Shown in pieces: positions 23,101 through 29,890 of a DNA stretch of 64,000 nt. The position numbers and the translations under genes are program-made. Within the stretch, counting starts at the first letter, position 1, and each line of letters begins with the position of its first letter. Location of the stretch: the NCBI GenBank assembly GCA_903813345.2, contig CAIIXF020000006.1, positions 29,986,024 through 30,050,023 of the forward strand, in the 5' to 3' direction. The DNA is from Owenia fusiformis (lineage: Eukaryota > Annelida > Polychaeta > Sabellida > Oweniidae). The notes under the pieces are model-generated. The model was not told where the DNA came from. It was given only the letters and a program-made list of their open reading frames with translations, and ran no database searches.

Positions 23101-26100
23101 ACAGGCATATAATCGTGTAATCCAATAAGGGAATGTTGAACAATTTATCAAGAACATCTTCGAATGTTTTGTGAACAAAATTTTGCTTCTCTAAGATATC
23201 TTGACATTTTTTAATCAAGATTTTTGCGTTTCAACTGTAATGGTCCAGCAATACTATTTGAAACCTTAAAGCCACCACAAGATATGAAATGGGGACACCT
23301 AATGTGGTACAGTGCTGCCCAGATACACAAAGGTCAATAATAACAAGTTGGGTAGTCATATCTGAAGGGAGGAAAAGGGGAATCTATGAGTGGCAAACAA
23401 ATAATGGCTGATTAAATGTCCATCCAATATACAATTATGTATAATACATGTATACAATACAGTCCAAGAAGTATAGTGGTATAACAATAATTATACAAAA
23501 AATAATAGTAATATTTCTGGTAATCACTTAAAAGTAACACTGAAGACACTGGATTGAAATTAAGTCCGCATGGTCAGACAACCACATCACCAACCCTTTA
23601 CATATATAATAAAAATGATTTTAGCAAGACAACGATACAGTCGTCTCACAAAACATTTTATGTTGCATAAAAAAATATTTATATTATTAGTTTTTAAAGA
23701 ATATATTTTTTCATCTGTGAAGGAAGCAGAGATTTGCATGAAAATGTCTTAATTAATAAATAAATATAATACTCAGAGATGAAATGTTTTTGAATGATAA
23801 ACATTTATCAAACATTTATTTCACCGATTATTTCATGATGAAATTGCATGATAAAATCTCATTGATATTTTCAGGGTGTTCCCCTCCCAGACTCAGAGCA
23901 GAATGCAGTAGATGTAGTGATGCAGTTTGCCATTAATAAGTTAGGCTTCCAACCAGACCAAATAGTGCTGTTTGCCTGGAGTATAGGGGGCTACACAGCA
24001 ACCTGGGCAGCTATGAATTACCCAGATGTAAAGGCAGTCGTAAGTGAAAAATAGAATATCATAAAAGAGTCTATTCTGCATTAAGAATTTTGTGTCCAAT
24101 AGAAAACTGTATACGTTTTTATCTGCCTAGTTGTTTCTTTTTCTTTCTGTTTGTTTATTTGGTCAGTTGGTTGGTCAGTCAGACGGTCTGTGATCGGTTA
24201 CTTTTTCTAATATTTTTCATCAGCTCATAAGAGACTGTAGATTAGAACATATGAACTTTAGCTAAATCTTACTTTTGATATGTAGCTATTCCTGGTCATC
24301 TTGCACACTTTCTACACACTGGTTCATGATCACTACTAAAACACCCTCTTTTGACCATAGAATATTTGGAAAGAAGTTTGGAGAGAAGCATTTTTCTAAA
24401 GCAATGTTATTATTCTCAGCTGATTAGTTAGATGGCATACTAGCCGCATCAATGATAGGCAATGTTTTCAAAAATGGGATGGACATGTCCCCTTTTTATC
24501 GGATATGTTATGATTTTGATTCATGCGCCAATAGATATCGAATTGATTTTTTAATGTTATTATTAAACATTTAGTACACTAAGTGTAGGATAAACATATT
24601 AACTGTACATATCCATTGAATATATGTATTACTGTCCCCTGTAAATTTCTACTGTACATTATACATATTTTCTCTACATTTTGAATGTATTTGTTTCAGG
24701 TCTTGGATGCAACATTTGATGACTTAACACCACTTGCTGTAGCAAAGATGCCTGAAAGCTGGCGTAAGATATTATTAGATATTACCATAAGTATTATTAT
24801 TATAGAAATGCATTTAAATAAGTTTGTTTATGGGTTTTGCCTCACATGGTGACCCCATGAAATTGTACGCTCATCCATCTGTCCATCTGTCTGTCTATAA
24901 AAATGTTCTGAGAAATCAAACATGCCATTTGTCTGAACTAATGCACATATCCATTGAATGGTCCATGCTCGTAATTTAAACCAATTGTCCTAGCTCCTAT
25001 ACTACATTTGCCTGGTTTTGGAGAAATCAGCTTTTTCACTACTGATAACAATAAAACCTGCCAAAGTGGAAACCTAATATAAGAGGTTCATTTAACATTA
25101 AGTCAGTTGGTCTTAGGACTCTAAAAATTGTTCCACTAATGCCTGGGTCACATTTGCTCCGATCCATCTGCCGGCGCCTGGCCGATTGAGTGTTTTGTTC
25201 AATATCGTATTCAATTCTCGAAATCGTTGTTCCCTCTTCAAAAGAGGAGACGCTAAAATCTTTCCTTATAAGGTCAAAATATTTCCCATGATGCAGTTCG
25301 CGGAGGAACAAATTTATACTTCCTTGTTTTCCCTCATAGGTTTAACATGGGGATTTTCACACCTATTTTTCAAACGATATATTCGTTCATATTCCCGTAC
25401 AAGAGTACAGAAAAAATTATTAGAAATGATTGATCTCTTATTAGTCTTAATATAACAGCTATTTTTTTCATTGTATTGATTCATAGCGTGGTGAAAACGA
25501 TGATTGAAAAGTGAGAAAATATTCCGGAAGAGAAGGTCACGTGATCAGTTGACTAGTCACCATTTTGGAGAAGACAATTCCATTCGACTTTCAATACTTT
25601 CCTGCCAATCTTACCGCACTACAAACTGCAACATCGATGCAACAACTGAATAAAAGTATTCATCTTCAAATTACATTATAGAGTTACGTTGAAAACCCAC
25701 AAACAACTGAGCAGTAGACCAAAGAAGACGTATCGCTATTATCTAGGTCAATCTGTTCAGTGGTCCGAAAGCAAATCTATAATACTCGTTTTCGAATTTG
25801 TTGGTCATTGTACAATCTTTTATTGATTAAACTCGGTATACTGACTATTAAAGCAATGACAACGAAGAATACTTCCGATGGTGTCATTGTTTTATTTAGC
25901 GTGCGGGTGTAAAAACAAAATTACGTAATTAGTTTGATTTAGAACTTTCGGGTCACGCAAATAGCTACTCGAAATGCATAGTGGGAAAATATTGACCAAT
26001 CAAATGTTGTCCTTTTTGATTGCTTTTTCAGTACATATTTGCGAACGTTTTGGGTAATATTTCTATATTTTTCATGAAAAAAATTATTAGCCCAGGAGAC

Positions 26101-26271
26101 TGTTCTCCAAACTGAGAATCGTCCTTTAAAGTGAGTTTTTTGGGTAGTATAATTGAGAACATTTTCAGTTTAAACTGAAGTAAATCCCAAAATCCTGTTA
26201 TTTCCAGAGGGACTTATACGTAACACAGTACGGCAGTACATGCATCTAAATATAGCAGAGCAGTTGTGTCA
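2054..26271 (+). CDS. ABHD16A: ABHD16A-like phosphatidylserine lipase, 13 exons, 3' end missing
   Basis: Multi-exon gene for the membrane alpha/beta-hydrolase ABHD16A (BAT5). In vertebrates it is an ER-membrane phosphatidylserine lipase that makes lyso-PS. Exons: 2054-2122, 5613-5669, 6853-7006, 7401-7486, 7858-7931, 9174-9260, 9489-9562, 10452-10492, 12426-12527, 12797-12910, 23875-24039, 24700-24763, 26208-26271. All introns are GT-AG and all codon phases join. Joined, they give 383 complete residues: start MATLLKCILGP, hydrophobic segments near residues 43-62 and 75-92, the GAHTFGRRMVYPG block (about 178-190), SEGNAGFYE (about 252-260), GWNHPGFAGST (about 276-286) and AWSIGG with nucleophile Ser322. 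All blocks align with vertebrate ABHD16A as I recall it, and exon 2-3 aligns without gaps. The vertebrate protein is about 558 residues, so roughly 150-170 residues with the acid and His of the triad are absent here. Introns 5 and 8 hold minisatellites; intron 10 holds an antisense GPCR gene. Confidence 0.93.
2270..2782. mobile_element. Foldback element with ~190-bp inverted arms
   Basis: The left end TATCCCGTGCCAGGACTATA and the right end are reverse complements. The arms continue through GAGAGCATTCTTTTGCCTGT and blocks such as TTAGCATTCTTTTC and CACAATTGT, with some divergence. The arm tips contain the 12-bp palindrome GGACTATAGTCC. No transposase. Confidence 0.85.
3090..3782. mobile_element. 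Short inverted-repeat element, interrupted
   Basis: Outer arms of about 24 bp: GGATTGGCTCCCAGAATGCA at 3090, and its near-perfect reverse complement ending at 3782. Almost all of the ~640-bp inside is a second, hAT-like element. Confidence 0.65.
3172..3742. mobile_element. hAT-like MITE
   Basis: Ends read inward are CAGCGCTTGCATTAG and, from the right, CAGGGCTTGCATTAAC. Both flanks carry AAATAA, consistent with a decayed target duplication. CAGGG ends and this size fit non-autonomous hAT elements; family placement is by ends only. Confidence 0.6.
4249..4656. mobile_element. Foldback element, ~130-bp arms
   Basis: Left arm from TTAAGG through AACATTTTGGTAAAAAATTG, ATGAAGGCATGTGT and GCTTTTTTCAGGAA. 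The right arm repeats these in reverse complement up to CCTTAA at 4656. The overlapping short ORFs are by-products of the arms. Confidence 0.75.
5613..5669 (+). CDS. ABHD16A: ABHD16A exon 2
   Basis: 57 nt, phase 0 on both sides, acceptor TTTCCAG, donor GTAGGT. Encodes GMVYTPNGLESTCNTVIKW, which aligns without gaps to the vertebrate segment before the first membrane span when joined to exon 3. It is shorter than the vertebrate linker here. Confidence 0.85.
5670..6852 (+). other. ABHD16A intron 2
   Basis: 1.2-kb GT-AG intron. Holds a SINE-like fragment (5745-5930). A 139-codon open frame at 6220-6639 has no recognisable domain and no splice logic, and is regarded as chance. Confidence 0.8.
5745..5930 (+). 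mobile_element. SINE-like repeat with tRNA-type B box
   Basis: Contains GGGTTCGATCCC, a perfect tRNA-type B box, then a tail with GTGTCTGTAACAAATGGCAG and ACATTTTGCATGT. The tail recurs at 52,435-52,580 and 63,817-63,950. A fold as a true tRNA was not found. Confidence 0.5.
6853..7006 (+). CDS. ABHD16A: ABHD16A exon 3, membrane segments
   Basis: 154 nt, ends with one base of a split Gly codon. Encodes the WSLSYWTSPVLLP segment and the hydrophobic stretch IAGLVLCFSYWL, corresponding to the two N-terminal membrane segments of ABHD16A. Confidence 0.93.
7216..7294. repeat. Small imperfect hairpin in intron 3
   Basis: GTGATCCACTCG pairs with CGAGCGGATCAC, and the centre ACCGAAACG pairs with a GTTTCGGT block. 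About 80 bp; a MITE remnant or structured DNA within ABHD16A intron 3. Confidence 0.55.
7401..7486 (+). CDS. ABHD16A: ABHD16A exon 4
   Basis: 86 nt, acceptor TATTCAG, donor GTAAGT. Encodes GLGRYNNPDYVAFVAILHNA, matching the vertebrate GIGRWTNPQY region just after the second membrane segment. Confidence 0.93.
7858..7931 (+). CDS. ABHD16A: ABHD16A exon 5
   Basis: 74 nt, leaves two bases of a Gly codon. Encodes YDFDFFAWPVEYSWAEGQR; the motif YxFDFxxWPVxxxW is typical of ABHD16 proteins. The exon end and its donor (GG|GTAAGT) resemble the unit of the minisatellite that follows. Reading past the donor gives an immediate in-frame TAA (7933-7935). Confidence 0.92.
7932..9173 (+). other. ABHD16A intron 5
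   Basis: 1.24-kb GT-AG intron, about four fifths of it the ~30-bp minisatellite listed next. The rest has no feature. Confidence 0.85.
7940..8940. repeat. ~30-bp G-rich minisatellite resembling the exon 5 donor junction
   Basis: About 30 units of the type CAACTGGGTGGAAGGCCAAA followed by GGGGTGAGGA; the first units carry CATCTGGATGGAGGGCC. The array starts within ~10-20 bp of the exon 5 donor. The exon end CTGGGCTGAGGGGCAGAGAG plus GGTAAG aligns with a unit (about 22 of 28 positions by eye, best with the unit near 8095). Nearly every unit has a donor-like GGTGAGG. Long minus-strand and plus-strand open frames here are proline- or glycine-rich by-products of the repeat. Confidence 0.9.
9174..9260 (+). 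CDS. ABHD16A: ABHD16A exon 6
   Basis: 87 nt, acceptor TTTTTTCAG, donor GTGAGA. Encodes a basic linker (KPKIQVPKRTRS) and then ADSFTRIPCDVIS, matching the vertebrate ADTLLNRVKKLPCQITS region. Confidence 0.92.
9489..9562 (+). CDS. ABHD16A: ABHD16A exon 7
   Basis: 74 nt. Encodes YIGAHTFGRRMVYPGATG, one of the best conserved blocks of the family. Donor GTAAGT; one base of a Ser codon is left over. Confidence 0.94.
10452..10492 (+). CDS. ABHD16A: ABHD16A exon 8
   Basis: 41 nt, acceptor TTCCTGTAG, donor GTAGGT, phase 0 end. Encodes SPMLMEGRKKLVEE, matching the vertebrate MPVLLQGQARLVEE. It is followed by the 76-bp decoy-acceptor minisatellite. Confidence 0.92.
10683..11825 (+). repeat. 76-bp minisatellite derived from the exon 9 acceptor
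   Basis: About 13 near-identical 76-bp units plus diverged ones at the left edge. A unit reads GAGGGTTCAGGGTTAAAATA, TATTGTTGCATTGTATATTC, CAG, then AGACAGGGGATTAGGACTAA. The last partial copy (12,364-12,446), beyond an insertion, runs into the real exon 9: same TATTGTTGCATTGTATAT, TTCAG, then AGGCAGGGGATCAGGACTAA. Each unit therefore carries the acceptor, its upstream tract and the first ~21 nt of the exon. Confidence 0.93.
11706..11726 (+). other. Possible 21-nt microexon in one repeat unit
   Basis: In the last full unit the acceptor TATTCCAG is followed by AGACAGGGGATTGGGACTAA plus A, and then by GTAAGT. Other units have GTGTTC at this place. The 21 nt would insert RQGIGTK in phase 0 between exons 8 and 9, beside the native RQGIRTK. 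Use in RNA is unproven. Confidence 0.4.
11833..12200. mobile_element. MITE with perfect 35-bp terminal inverted repeats
   Basis: GTGTATCTCATACTTGAGTG plus GGTTTGGGGTAGATA at the left; the exact reverse complement at 12,166-12,200. AT-rich inside. Lies in the 76-bp minisatellite of intron 8, splitting off its last copy. Confidence 0.85.
12203..12363. mobile_element. Palindromic element abutting the preceding MITE
   Basis: GTTATGTAC...GGTTTTGGATACAGGGTTTA at the left; the matching reverse complement ends at 12,363 (TAAACCCTGTATCCAAAACC...GTACATAAC). Only two bases separate it from the element on its left. The centre is CCTCGGTCCC-type GC-rich repeats, unlike the AT-rich surroundings. Confidence 0.8.
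12426..12527 (+). CDS. ABHD16A: ABHD16A exon 9
   Basis: 102 nt, phase 0 on both sides, donor GTTAGT. Starts RQGIRTKLLSEDLNEIDTMF; NEIDTMFVDRR is diagnostic of the family. The acceptor and the first ~21 nt are part of the last copy of the 76-bp tandem repeat that fills intron 8. Confidence 0.93.
12797..12910 (+). CDS. ABHD16A: ABHD16A exon 10, hydrolase core
   Basis: 114 nt, phase 0 on both sides, donor GTAAGT. Encodes SEGNAGFYEIGC, then TPLEAGYSVLGWNHPGFAGS, nearly identical to vertebrate ABHD16A: the core strand and oxyanion-side loop of the alpha/beta-hydrolase fold. Confidence 0.95.
13464..13864. mobile_element. MITE with self-palindromic ~30-bp ends
   Basis: Left end GCAGTGTCTCGGTATAGACA then CTGCGGCGGGCAG; right end CTGCCCGCCGCAG then TGATATATCACTGC. 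Each end is itself a hairpin (CAGTG/CACTG). No transposase inside. Confidence 0.7.
14107..14344. mobile_element. MITE with G/C runs, copy 2
   Basis: Ends CACTAGATCCAG and, on the right, CTGGATCCGCCAGTG. Long C runs follow each end and GGGCCC blocks lie inside. Same family as 854-1074, in the opposite orientation. Confidence 0.65.
15029..15271 (-). pseudogene. TM6-TM7 and tail of the same GPCR, beyond the in-frame stop
   Basis: Same reading frame as the upstream ORF, 80 codons plus TAG. Starts FLVTAIFLLSWIPYWV (TM6 with FxxxWxP, codons 828-842) right after the TAA at 15,272-15,274. It continues with LNNAINPILY (TM7 NPxxY, codons 875-884) and a Cys-containing tail DCKACFRKIK, ending at codon 907. 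No frameshift and no other stop, so selection either persists or ended recently. Confidence 0.85.
15272..17752 (-). CDS. Orphan class A GPCR with repeat-filled third intracellular loop (truncated at TM6)
   Basis: Single-exon rhodopsin-family receptor inside ABHD16A intron 10, antisense. 826 codons from ATG at 17,752 to an in-frame TAA. Sequon NET at residue 7; TM1 about 23-47 with GN; TM2 about 57-77 with Asp62 (2.50); TM3 Cys88 and DRY at 112-114; TM4 about 131-150; Cys172 in loop 2; TM5 about 181-206. The third intracellular loop is about 600 residues. Most of it (15,481-16,790) is tandem decapeptides of the type NPLTPHGEIQ / NPLPMIEATN. TM6-TM7 follow in the same frame directly after the TAA (next entry). 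Closest in style to peptide-receptor-like orphan GPCRs; ligand unknown. Either a recent pseudogene, a sequence error, or an unusual gene. Confidence 0.85.
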   Translation of the reverse strand: MELSGYNETVISKYNTIYAEKNLISLIFMFLMMIIGILGNLLVLIVYYSTANCYSQTLAAIDFFSCLLVHPFIIGTFINRYDQIGVICKIFKFLKYTSFAVQIFLLLSIAIDRYYAVCRPLMSVRIRKKRMIILISVSTFVGTVICLPVIEIYGINTTATVIGDVQFHGRTCSTQMKYKNNVLVSIYNLCLMIVVFITFIIIMFLYGKIARTAYLSSSRIGNSSKIRNKNPVKRSLTKFTTKDQTPHRDEEPRDEVVDSNPKLKFTGAIDQELSVHLGNSEMSSTQSKAEMSIKTYDVMKTNSTAIDGIKNSTKTLLTLDGTHNPLTAQCETQNPLPMIEGTSNLLTAHCETQNPLPMIEATNNLLTAHCETQNPLPMIEGTSNPLPMIEATNNPLTPHGEIQNPLPMIEATNNPLTPHDKMQNPLPMIVATNNPLTPHDKIQNPLPMIEGTSNPLPMIEATNNPLMPHGEIQNPLPMIEATNNHLTPHDEIQNPLPMIEATNNHLTPHDKIQNPLPMIEATNNPLTPHDKIQNPLPMIEATNNPLMPHGEIKNPLPMIEATNNPLTPHGEIQNPLPMIEATNNPLTPHDKIQNPLPMIEGTRNPLPMIEATNNPLTPHDKKQNPLPMIEGTTNPLPMTEATNNPLTPHGEIQNPLPMIEATNNPLTPHGEIQNLLPMIEATNNPLTPHGEIQNPLPMIEATNNPLTPHGEIQNPLPMIEATNNPLTPHGEIQNPLPMIEEANNPLPALAGSLNPLHEHNTQIQLQAHDHIQMVDVNFDQINTRNIPAENERSKTRQIEDPRTAENKVTTYTTPNIKNSGLKATKI
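15481..16790 (-). repeat. 60-bp coding minisatellite in the GPCR loop
   Basis: About 22 units of 60 bp, each coding two NPL-initiated decapeptides. Some places have two NPLPMIE halves in succession. Variation is mostly codon-conserving (TPHGEIQ, TPHDKIQ, MPHGEIK). Because 60 is divisible by three, the opposite strand also stays open, giving spurious long plus-strand ORFs. Confidence 0.95.
18114..18600. mobile_element. MITE with ACAGGGTGTCC end and 29-bp perfect inner inverted repeat
   Basis: AAAGATATTGTAACTTTCTT AATATTGCA at 18,137-18,165; exact reverse complement at 18,550-18,578. The left tip CAGGGTGTCCAATAAATATG is a common DNA-transposon end; the right tip is diverged. Confidence 0.7.
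18690..19020. repeat. Direct repeat, copy 1 (partner 19,690-20,010)
   Basis: Shares ordered blocks with 19,690-20,010: CAATGG-CTTCAG/CTCCAG-ACTGTCAAT, ACATGTAAAA, TTTTAAAACA-CAATATTTACAC and GAGTCCTT. Diverged; no coding potential. Confidence 0.55.
19690..20010. repeat. Direct repeat, copy 2 (partner 18,690-19,020)
   Basis: Second, more diverged copy about 1 kb downstream in the same orientation; see copy 1 for the shared blocks. Confidence 0.55.
20604..21391. mobile_element. 788-bp MITE, CTATCACACCAAACTAG ends
   Basis: Left end CTATCACACCAAACTAG (20,604) and right end CTAGTTTGGTGTGATAG (to 21,391) are perfect inverted repeats. An internal block TTGCCTGGTGTGATAG at 21,000 resembles an extra end, and phrases such as AGTTCGTAAACAGACC and AGTTTGTAAATAGACC recur inside, so the element looks internally duplicated. 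No transposase recognised. Confidence 0.7.
21770..22150. repeat. 58-bp tandem repeat with TTGGCA palindromes
   Basis: About six units of exactly 58 bp (GGCACAATAG at 21,865, 21,923, 21,981, 22,039, 22,097). Each carries TTGCCAGATTGGCA and TTGCCATATTGGCA, NFI-like inverted half-sites. Confidence 0.85.
23875..24039 (+). CDS. ABHD16A: ABHD16A exon 11, nucleophile elbow
   Basis: 165 nt, phase 0 on both sides. Contains QFAINKLGFQPDQIVLFAWS followed by IGGYTATWAAMNYPDV. The lipase motif AWSIGG carries the catalytic Ser (residue 322 of the joined protein). It lies 10.96 kb downstream of exon 10. Confidence 0.95.
24040..24699 (+). other. ABHD16A intron 11
   Basis: 660-bp GT-AG intron; no repeat or gene recognised inside. 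Confidence 0.8.
24700..24763 (+). CDS. ABHD16A: ABHD16A exon 12
   Basis: 64 nt. Encodes VLDATFDDLTPLAVAKMPES, then W, matching the vertebrate ILDASFDDLVPLALKVMPDSW. Donor GTAAGA, one base of a split codon left. Confidence 0.94.
25213..26049 (+). mobile_element. 838-bp dispersed element, copy A
   Basis: In ABHD16A intron 12. Reads AATTCTCGAAATCGTTGTTC ... to ... CATATTTGCGAACGTT and is matched end to end, with few differences, by the reverse complement of 42,210-43,047. No conserved ORF and no clear terminal inverted repeats. Confidence 0.85.
26208..26271 (+). CDS. ABHD16A: ABHD16A exon 13 (last one found)
   Basis: 64 nt, acceptor TTATTTCCAG, consensus donor GTAAGT. Encodes GLIRNTVRQYMHLNIAEQLC, matching vertebrate GLVTRTVRQHLNLNNAEQLC. 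Two bases of the next codon remain. The expected next exon (GPVLLIRRTKDEI-type sequence) was not found up to 64,000. Confidence 0.92.
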
Positions 26272-26504
26272 GTAAGTAAAATATAACTGATTTATTAAGC
26301 AGTATCTTGTGGCCAGTGTCATAAATCACTTAGAAAATATAGCCAATTAGGTAATTGAATGAATGTTTAGTTGCTTCCAGTTTAGCTAATAACCAGGACC
26401 AGTGATTCTGTGTAAGACACTGCTCTATTTTGGTCATACATTTGCCATATTTGCTAATTTTGCGATCAGTGTGCTGGGTGGGTAGCGATTAATCATGTTT
26501 TCTA

Positions 26505-27190
26505 ATGTAGCTAGTTGTCGTGCCACAAGGGTACATGCTAAGGCTGAAGCCAACTCTACCGATCTTTAAGAAAAACTATAATAAGAAATACTCATTTAAT
26601 AAAAAGAATAATTTAACAAAAAAACGTAATTTAAAAAGGTCTTCTGAAACTAAACTTAATAAAATCAGAAGCGATCTTGCCCTTAAAAGTGACTTTTTTA
26701 GACATAATTTTATAGATCCTTCGTGCCCCTGTAGCCACCAAGATCAAGAAAAGATTCATCTTTTACTCGACTGCCCTCTAACCGCCATACATAGAAATGA
26801 TTACATACAGAACATCCTAAAGTTAGATAATCTTGATATTATGTGCTATTTTGGAAAAACCAGAATGCAAAAAATTTAAATAGTGAATTGAATACAAAAT
26901 GCCTTCAACTATCTTCAAATTATATTGACAATATCTTAGAATGACCATCCTCCTCATTTCACATCATCTCTCACTAACATTCATATACATCATCACGGGA
27001 AAGACCTGGTGGTCAGCCGTCTGGCCGTTGCAATCCTTCACACTCCAGTGATTTATTTTATGTTTTTCTCTTTCTAGAGCGAGGCCAATAATAATGCTAT
27101 ATGGCCTTGGCCCCTCACAATCTATGTAAATAATTGTGTTGAATAATAAGGAAATAAATAACAATAACCTAAAATAAAAAAGGCTGAAGC
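26505..27190 (+). mobile_element. LINE-type retrotransposon, 3' fragment
   Basis: An open frame to 26,879 ends with the typical C-terminal region of non-LTR reverse transcriptases: RSDLALKSDFFRHNFIDPSC, then CxCSHxDQEKIHLLLDCP (C-x-C-x8-H-x4-C knuckle), followed by an R-rich helix start. An AT-rich 3' UTR runs to an A-rich end near 27,190. The reverse-transcriptase core is absent, so this is a 5'-truncated, dead copy. Confidence 0.7.
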
Positions 27191-28129
27191 AATTTTTATA
27201 AAGAAGCAGTTTATAAAAAGTCTTCATTTTCTTTTACTGCTATTGACATTGGCATTCAGTGTCAGCATTCAGCTGTTCCCAGTTGGAATCTGTAACTAAT
27301 TTTTACATTTTTTGTAACTTTTTGCAGGTGGTGATATTTTATTATGTTTAAAATGTCTCGTTTCATTCAAAACTTCCAGAATTCAGCTTAAGGTTAAGTT
27401 GACTTTTTAGAGAGTTAGAAGCCAGTAGAGATTTTTCTCTTTCCACATGGTATAGACAAAAAATTTAAGTCAAACTTTGTGTCGGTAGTCCCAACTAAAA
27501 GTACTTTATCCAAAGCAATCTTAAGCTATGATGCTGATGGCAAATTTCGTTGGCACTTTATGTATGTAAATTAAAAAATTGGACTTTTCATTTTTGCTCC
27601 AATACTTAGGTAAACATGGCCTTGGAAGGGTTATGGGAAAACAAAATATTTTGAAACAGTTTTGAACATTTTCATTTTAAAAGGAATTTGAGTAGTATGT
27701 TTCATAATTAAGGAGGATAATTAAGATACAGGTTCACCATGTAGACCACTGGGTACACTCAGTTTGCCAGAAAAAATATAGTCTTAAAAAACAAAATATT
27801 TTAATGAAAAATAAGGATCTTTCATATCAAATAGTACCATAACTGGCATACACTAGCAGATTGACTTAGTTCTGCTTCTGAAGAAACTATAAGTTATCAT
27901 CTTCATTTACTGGAGGTTTCATTTGTTCAATTGAATTCATGCAGTACTTGTTATATCTCTAACATATTTCAACAAAATGTTTTCTTCTTTGTATGTTAAA
28001 ACATTTATTAAAAGCAAGTAATTTACAATATTTTCTGACATGACAACATCTTGGAAAGCCGTTTTAGTTACACATTAGCGATTTTGGCAAAAATTGATGT
28101 GGGTTAGGATATTAAGATTTGTTCTTATA

Positions 28130-28390
28130 TTTATATGGGTGTCAAATCAATGATCTTGGGTTTCAAATCCATGATCTTGGGTGTCACATTAATGATCTTG
28201 AGTGTCAATTTAATGATCTTAGATGTGCATTTAGTGATCCTGGATGTGAATTCAATGATCAGGGTGTCAAATCAATGATCTTGGTTGTCAAATCAATGAC
28301 CTGGAGTGTCAAATTTATGATCTTGAGTGTCAAATCAATGATCTTGGGTGTCAAATTAATGATCTTAGATGTCATGTTTTCAGGTGTCAA
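28130..28390. repeat. ~21-bp tandem repeat (TCAAATCAATGATCTTGGGTG type)
   Basis: About twelve imperfect units of GTGTCAAATCAATGATCTTG. The overlapping 104-codon frame only reflects the repeat. Confidence 0.85.
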
Positions 28391-28682
28391 TTCAGTGGCG
28401 CCCTACATATTTGTCAATTGGATGCAGCACTAGACTGGTTTAAAAGTTGCATTGAACAACATGTGATTAAAGCATCAGAAAATCTCAGTATTATATTGCC
28501 TTCATGATACATGCACTTAGAACAACTATATATCAAATTGTCCTCAATGAAAAGCATTTAAATATAGAAGTATTTACATGTTACCCAATACAACAGGATA
28601 AATGAAAAAGCAATACATGTATGTCATCAGCTGAATATGAGTCCTTAATTCTCTCACTCGAAGATCTCAATATTTTTAGTGC

Positions 28683-29890
28683 TTAGTATGACACACCCCG
28701 AATTACTCTCTTGTGTTGTCTGTTACATGCTTTACATGCTAACAAAGACCAATAGGCTCGACCAATCTTCTTTTGAAAAAAAGCATACAGAATCGGGTGG
28801 AGAAAACTTGCACAATAGGCCAGCCATTTTAGAATTTTGATAAGGTATGCCATGAATATAGTCTGGCAGTCCTCACAGCGTCCGTATATTATGATACCAA
28901 CAGATATAGGGGTCCATGTTAATAGCGATAAGATAAGAACTTTCCGTAAGAAAACAATTGTTTGGTACTCCCATAGAAGTTTTTTCTTACGTTTTTGGAG
29001 TTTATGGACCTCCTTAGCCGTTGGTTGGTGTTCTTGACAATTCCCTCCATTGGTGATAGGTGTCTCCACTATGTTGTCCCTAAGCAACAAGGTGCATGAT
29101 GGGGATGGGTCTCCTGTTCGAAGATGGTTGGCTAGACCTGTTGGATTGGTGTCATTTTCTGGAGTGTTCATTGTCTCCATTGGTATAGTGCTGTAGGTTT
29201 CATGTGAATCTGTATTACCATCATGTGGATCGGAAAGAGAAATGGCATTTTCAGCATTAACAAAGTTCTCATATCGTTGGTTGCCTTGGTTACATTCATC
29301 CTCCATATGTTCCTCAATATCGTTAAAATCACTCTCAGCTCCACTCATTGATGCATCATCACTGACTTCATTTTGATCAAAATCAGCCGCCATATTGGAT
29401 TTACCATTAGTTGATCCCTCATTTATCGCATTATAACTCCGATCAGTGGCATCATCCAAAATGGCATCATGGATCATATATCGATAAATGTCATTATTCC
29501 CATTGACATCATTCTGCATGTTCTTGACCTCTTTACTACTGAGAAAATGGAACAGCACGGCAAAGAAACACGGGATGAAGAACGATAGCAAGATTCCAAG
29601 AATTGAAAAATTGCCATCTGGTTCGAGGCAAACATTTAACATGAGTTGACTTTCCCGGGCTTGATGACTTACGATGAATTCAGTAAAACTCTGAATAAAG
29701 GCCACTAGCCATGGAAGGATCATCCTGGTGCACGTGGACAACACGCTTGCTCTATGACGTGCTCGCAAGGGATCTTTCAGACGGAGAAATATATCCATGT
29801 TAACAAACGCCATATGGAGAAATGTGCAGTTACAGAAGAAGAAGTCGACAGATATCCAGATATTGCAGGAAACATAGGGGTGGTAATGAC
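28683..29890 (-). CDS. GPCR exon 2: TM3-TM7 and tail
   Basis: Acceptor TTTTTTATTGCAG ends at 29,891. Starts GHYHPYVSCNIWISVDFFF (extracellular loop 1 and TM3). The third loop is rich in Asn, Asp and Glu (about residues 485-665). Ends KRVIRGVSY and TAA at 28,685-28,683. The open frame extends upstream to 29,927 through intron sequence. Confidence 0.88.

Larger units (their letters stand above)
12911..23874 (+). other. ABHD16A intron 10 (11 kb)
   Basis: GT-AG intron holding the antisense GPCR gene (15,029-17,752), several MITEs, the 58-bp tandem array and two copies of a ~330-bp direct repeat (18,690-19,020; 19,690-20,010). 22,200-23,870 shows nothing beyond AT-rich sequence, including a short palindrome around AAAATTCAAAATTTTGAATT (22,350-22,385). 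Confidence 0.85.
26272..28682. other. Region after ABHD16A exon 13
   Basis: No further ABHD16A exon seen. Holds a LINE 3' fragment and a ~21-bp tandem repeat (28,130-28,390). A ~65-bp block at 26,060-26,125 (TTAGCCCAGGAGA-TGTTCTCCAAA) recurs at 38,645-38,712. Confidence 0.7.
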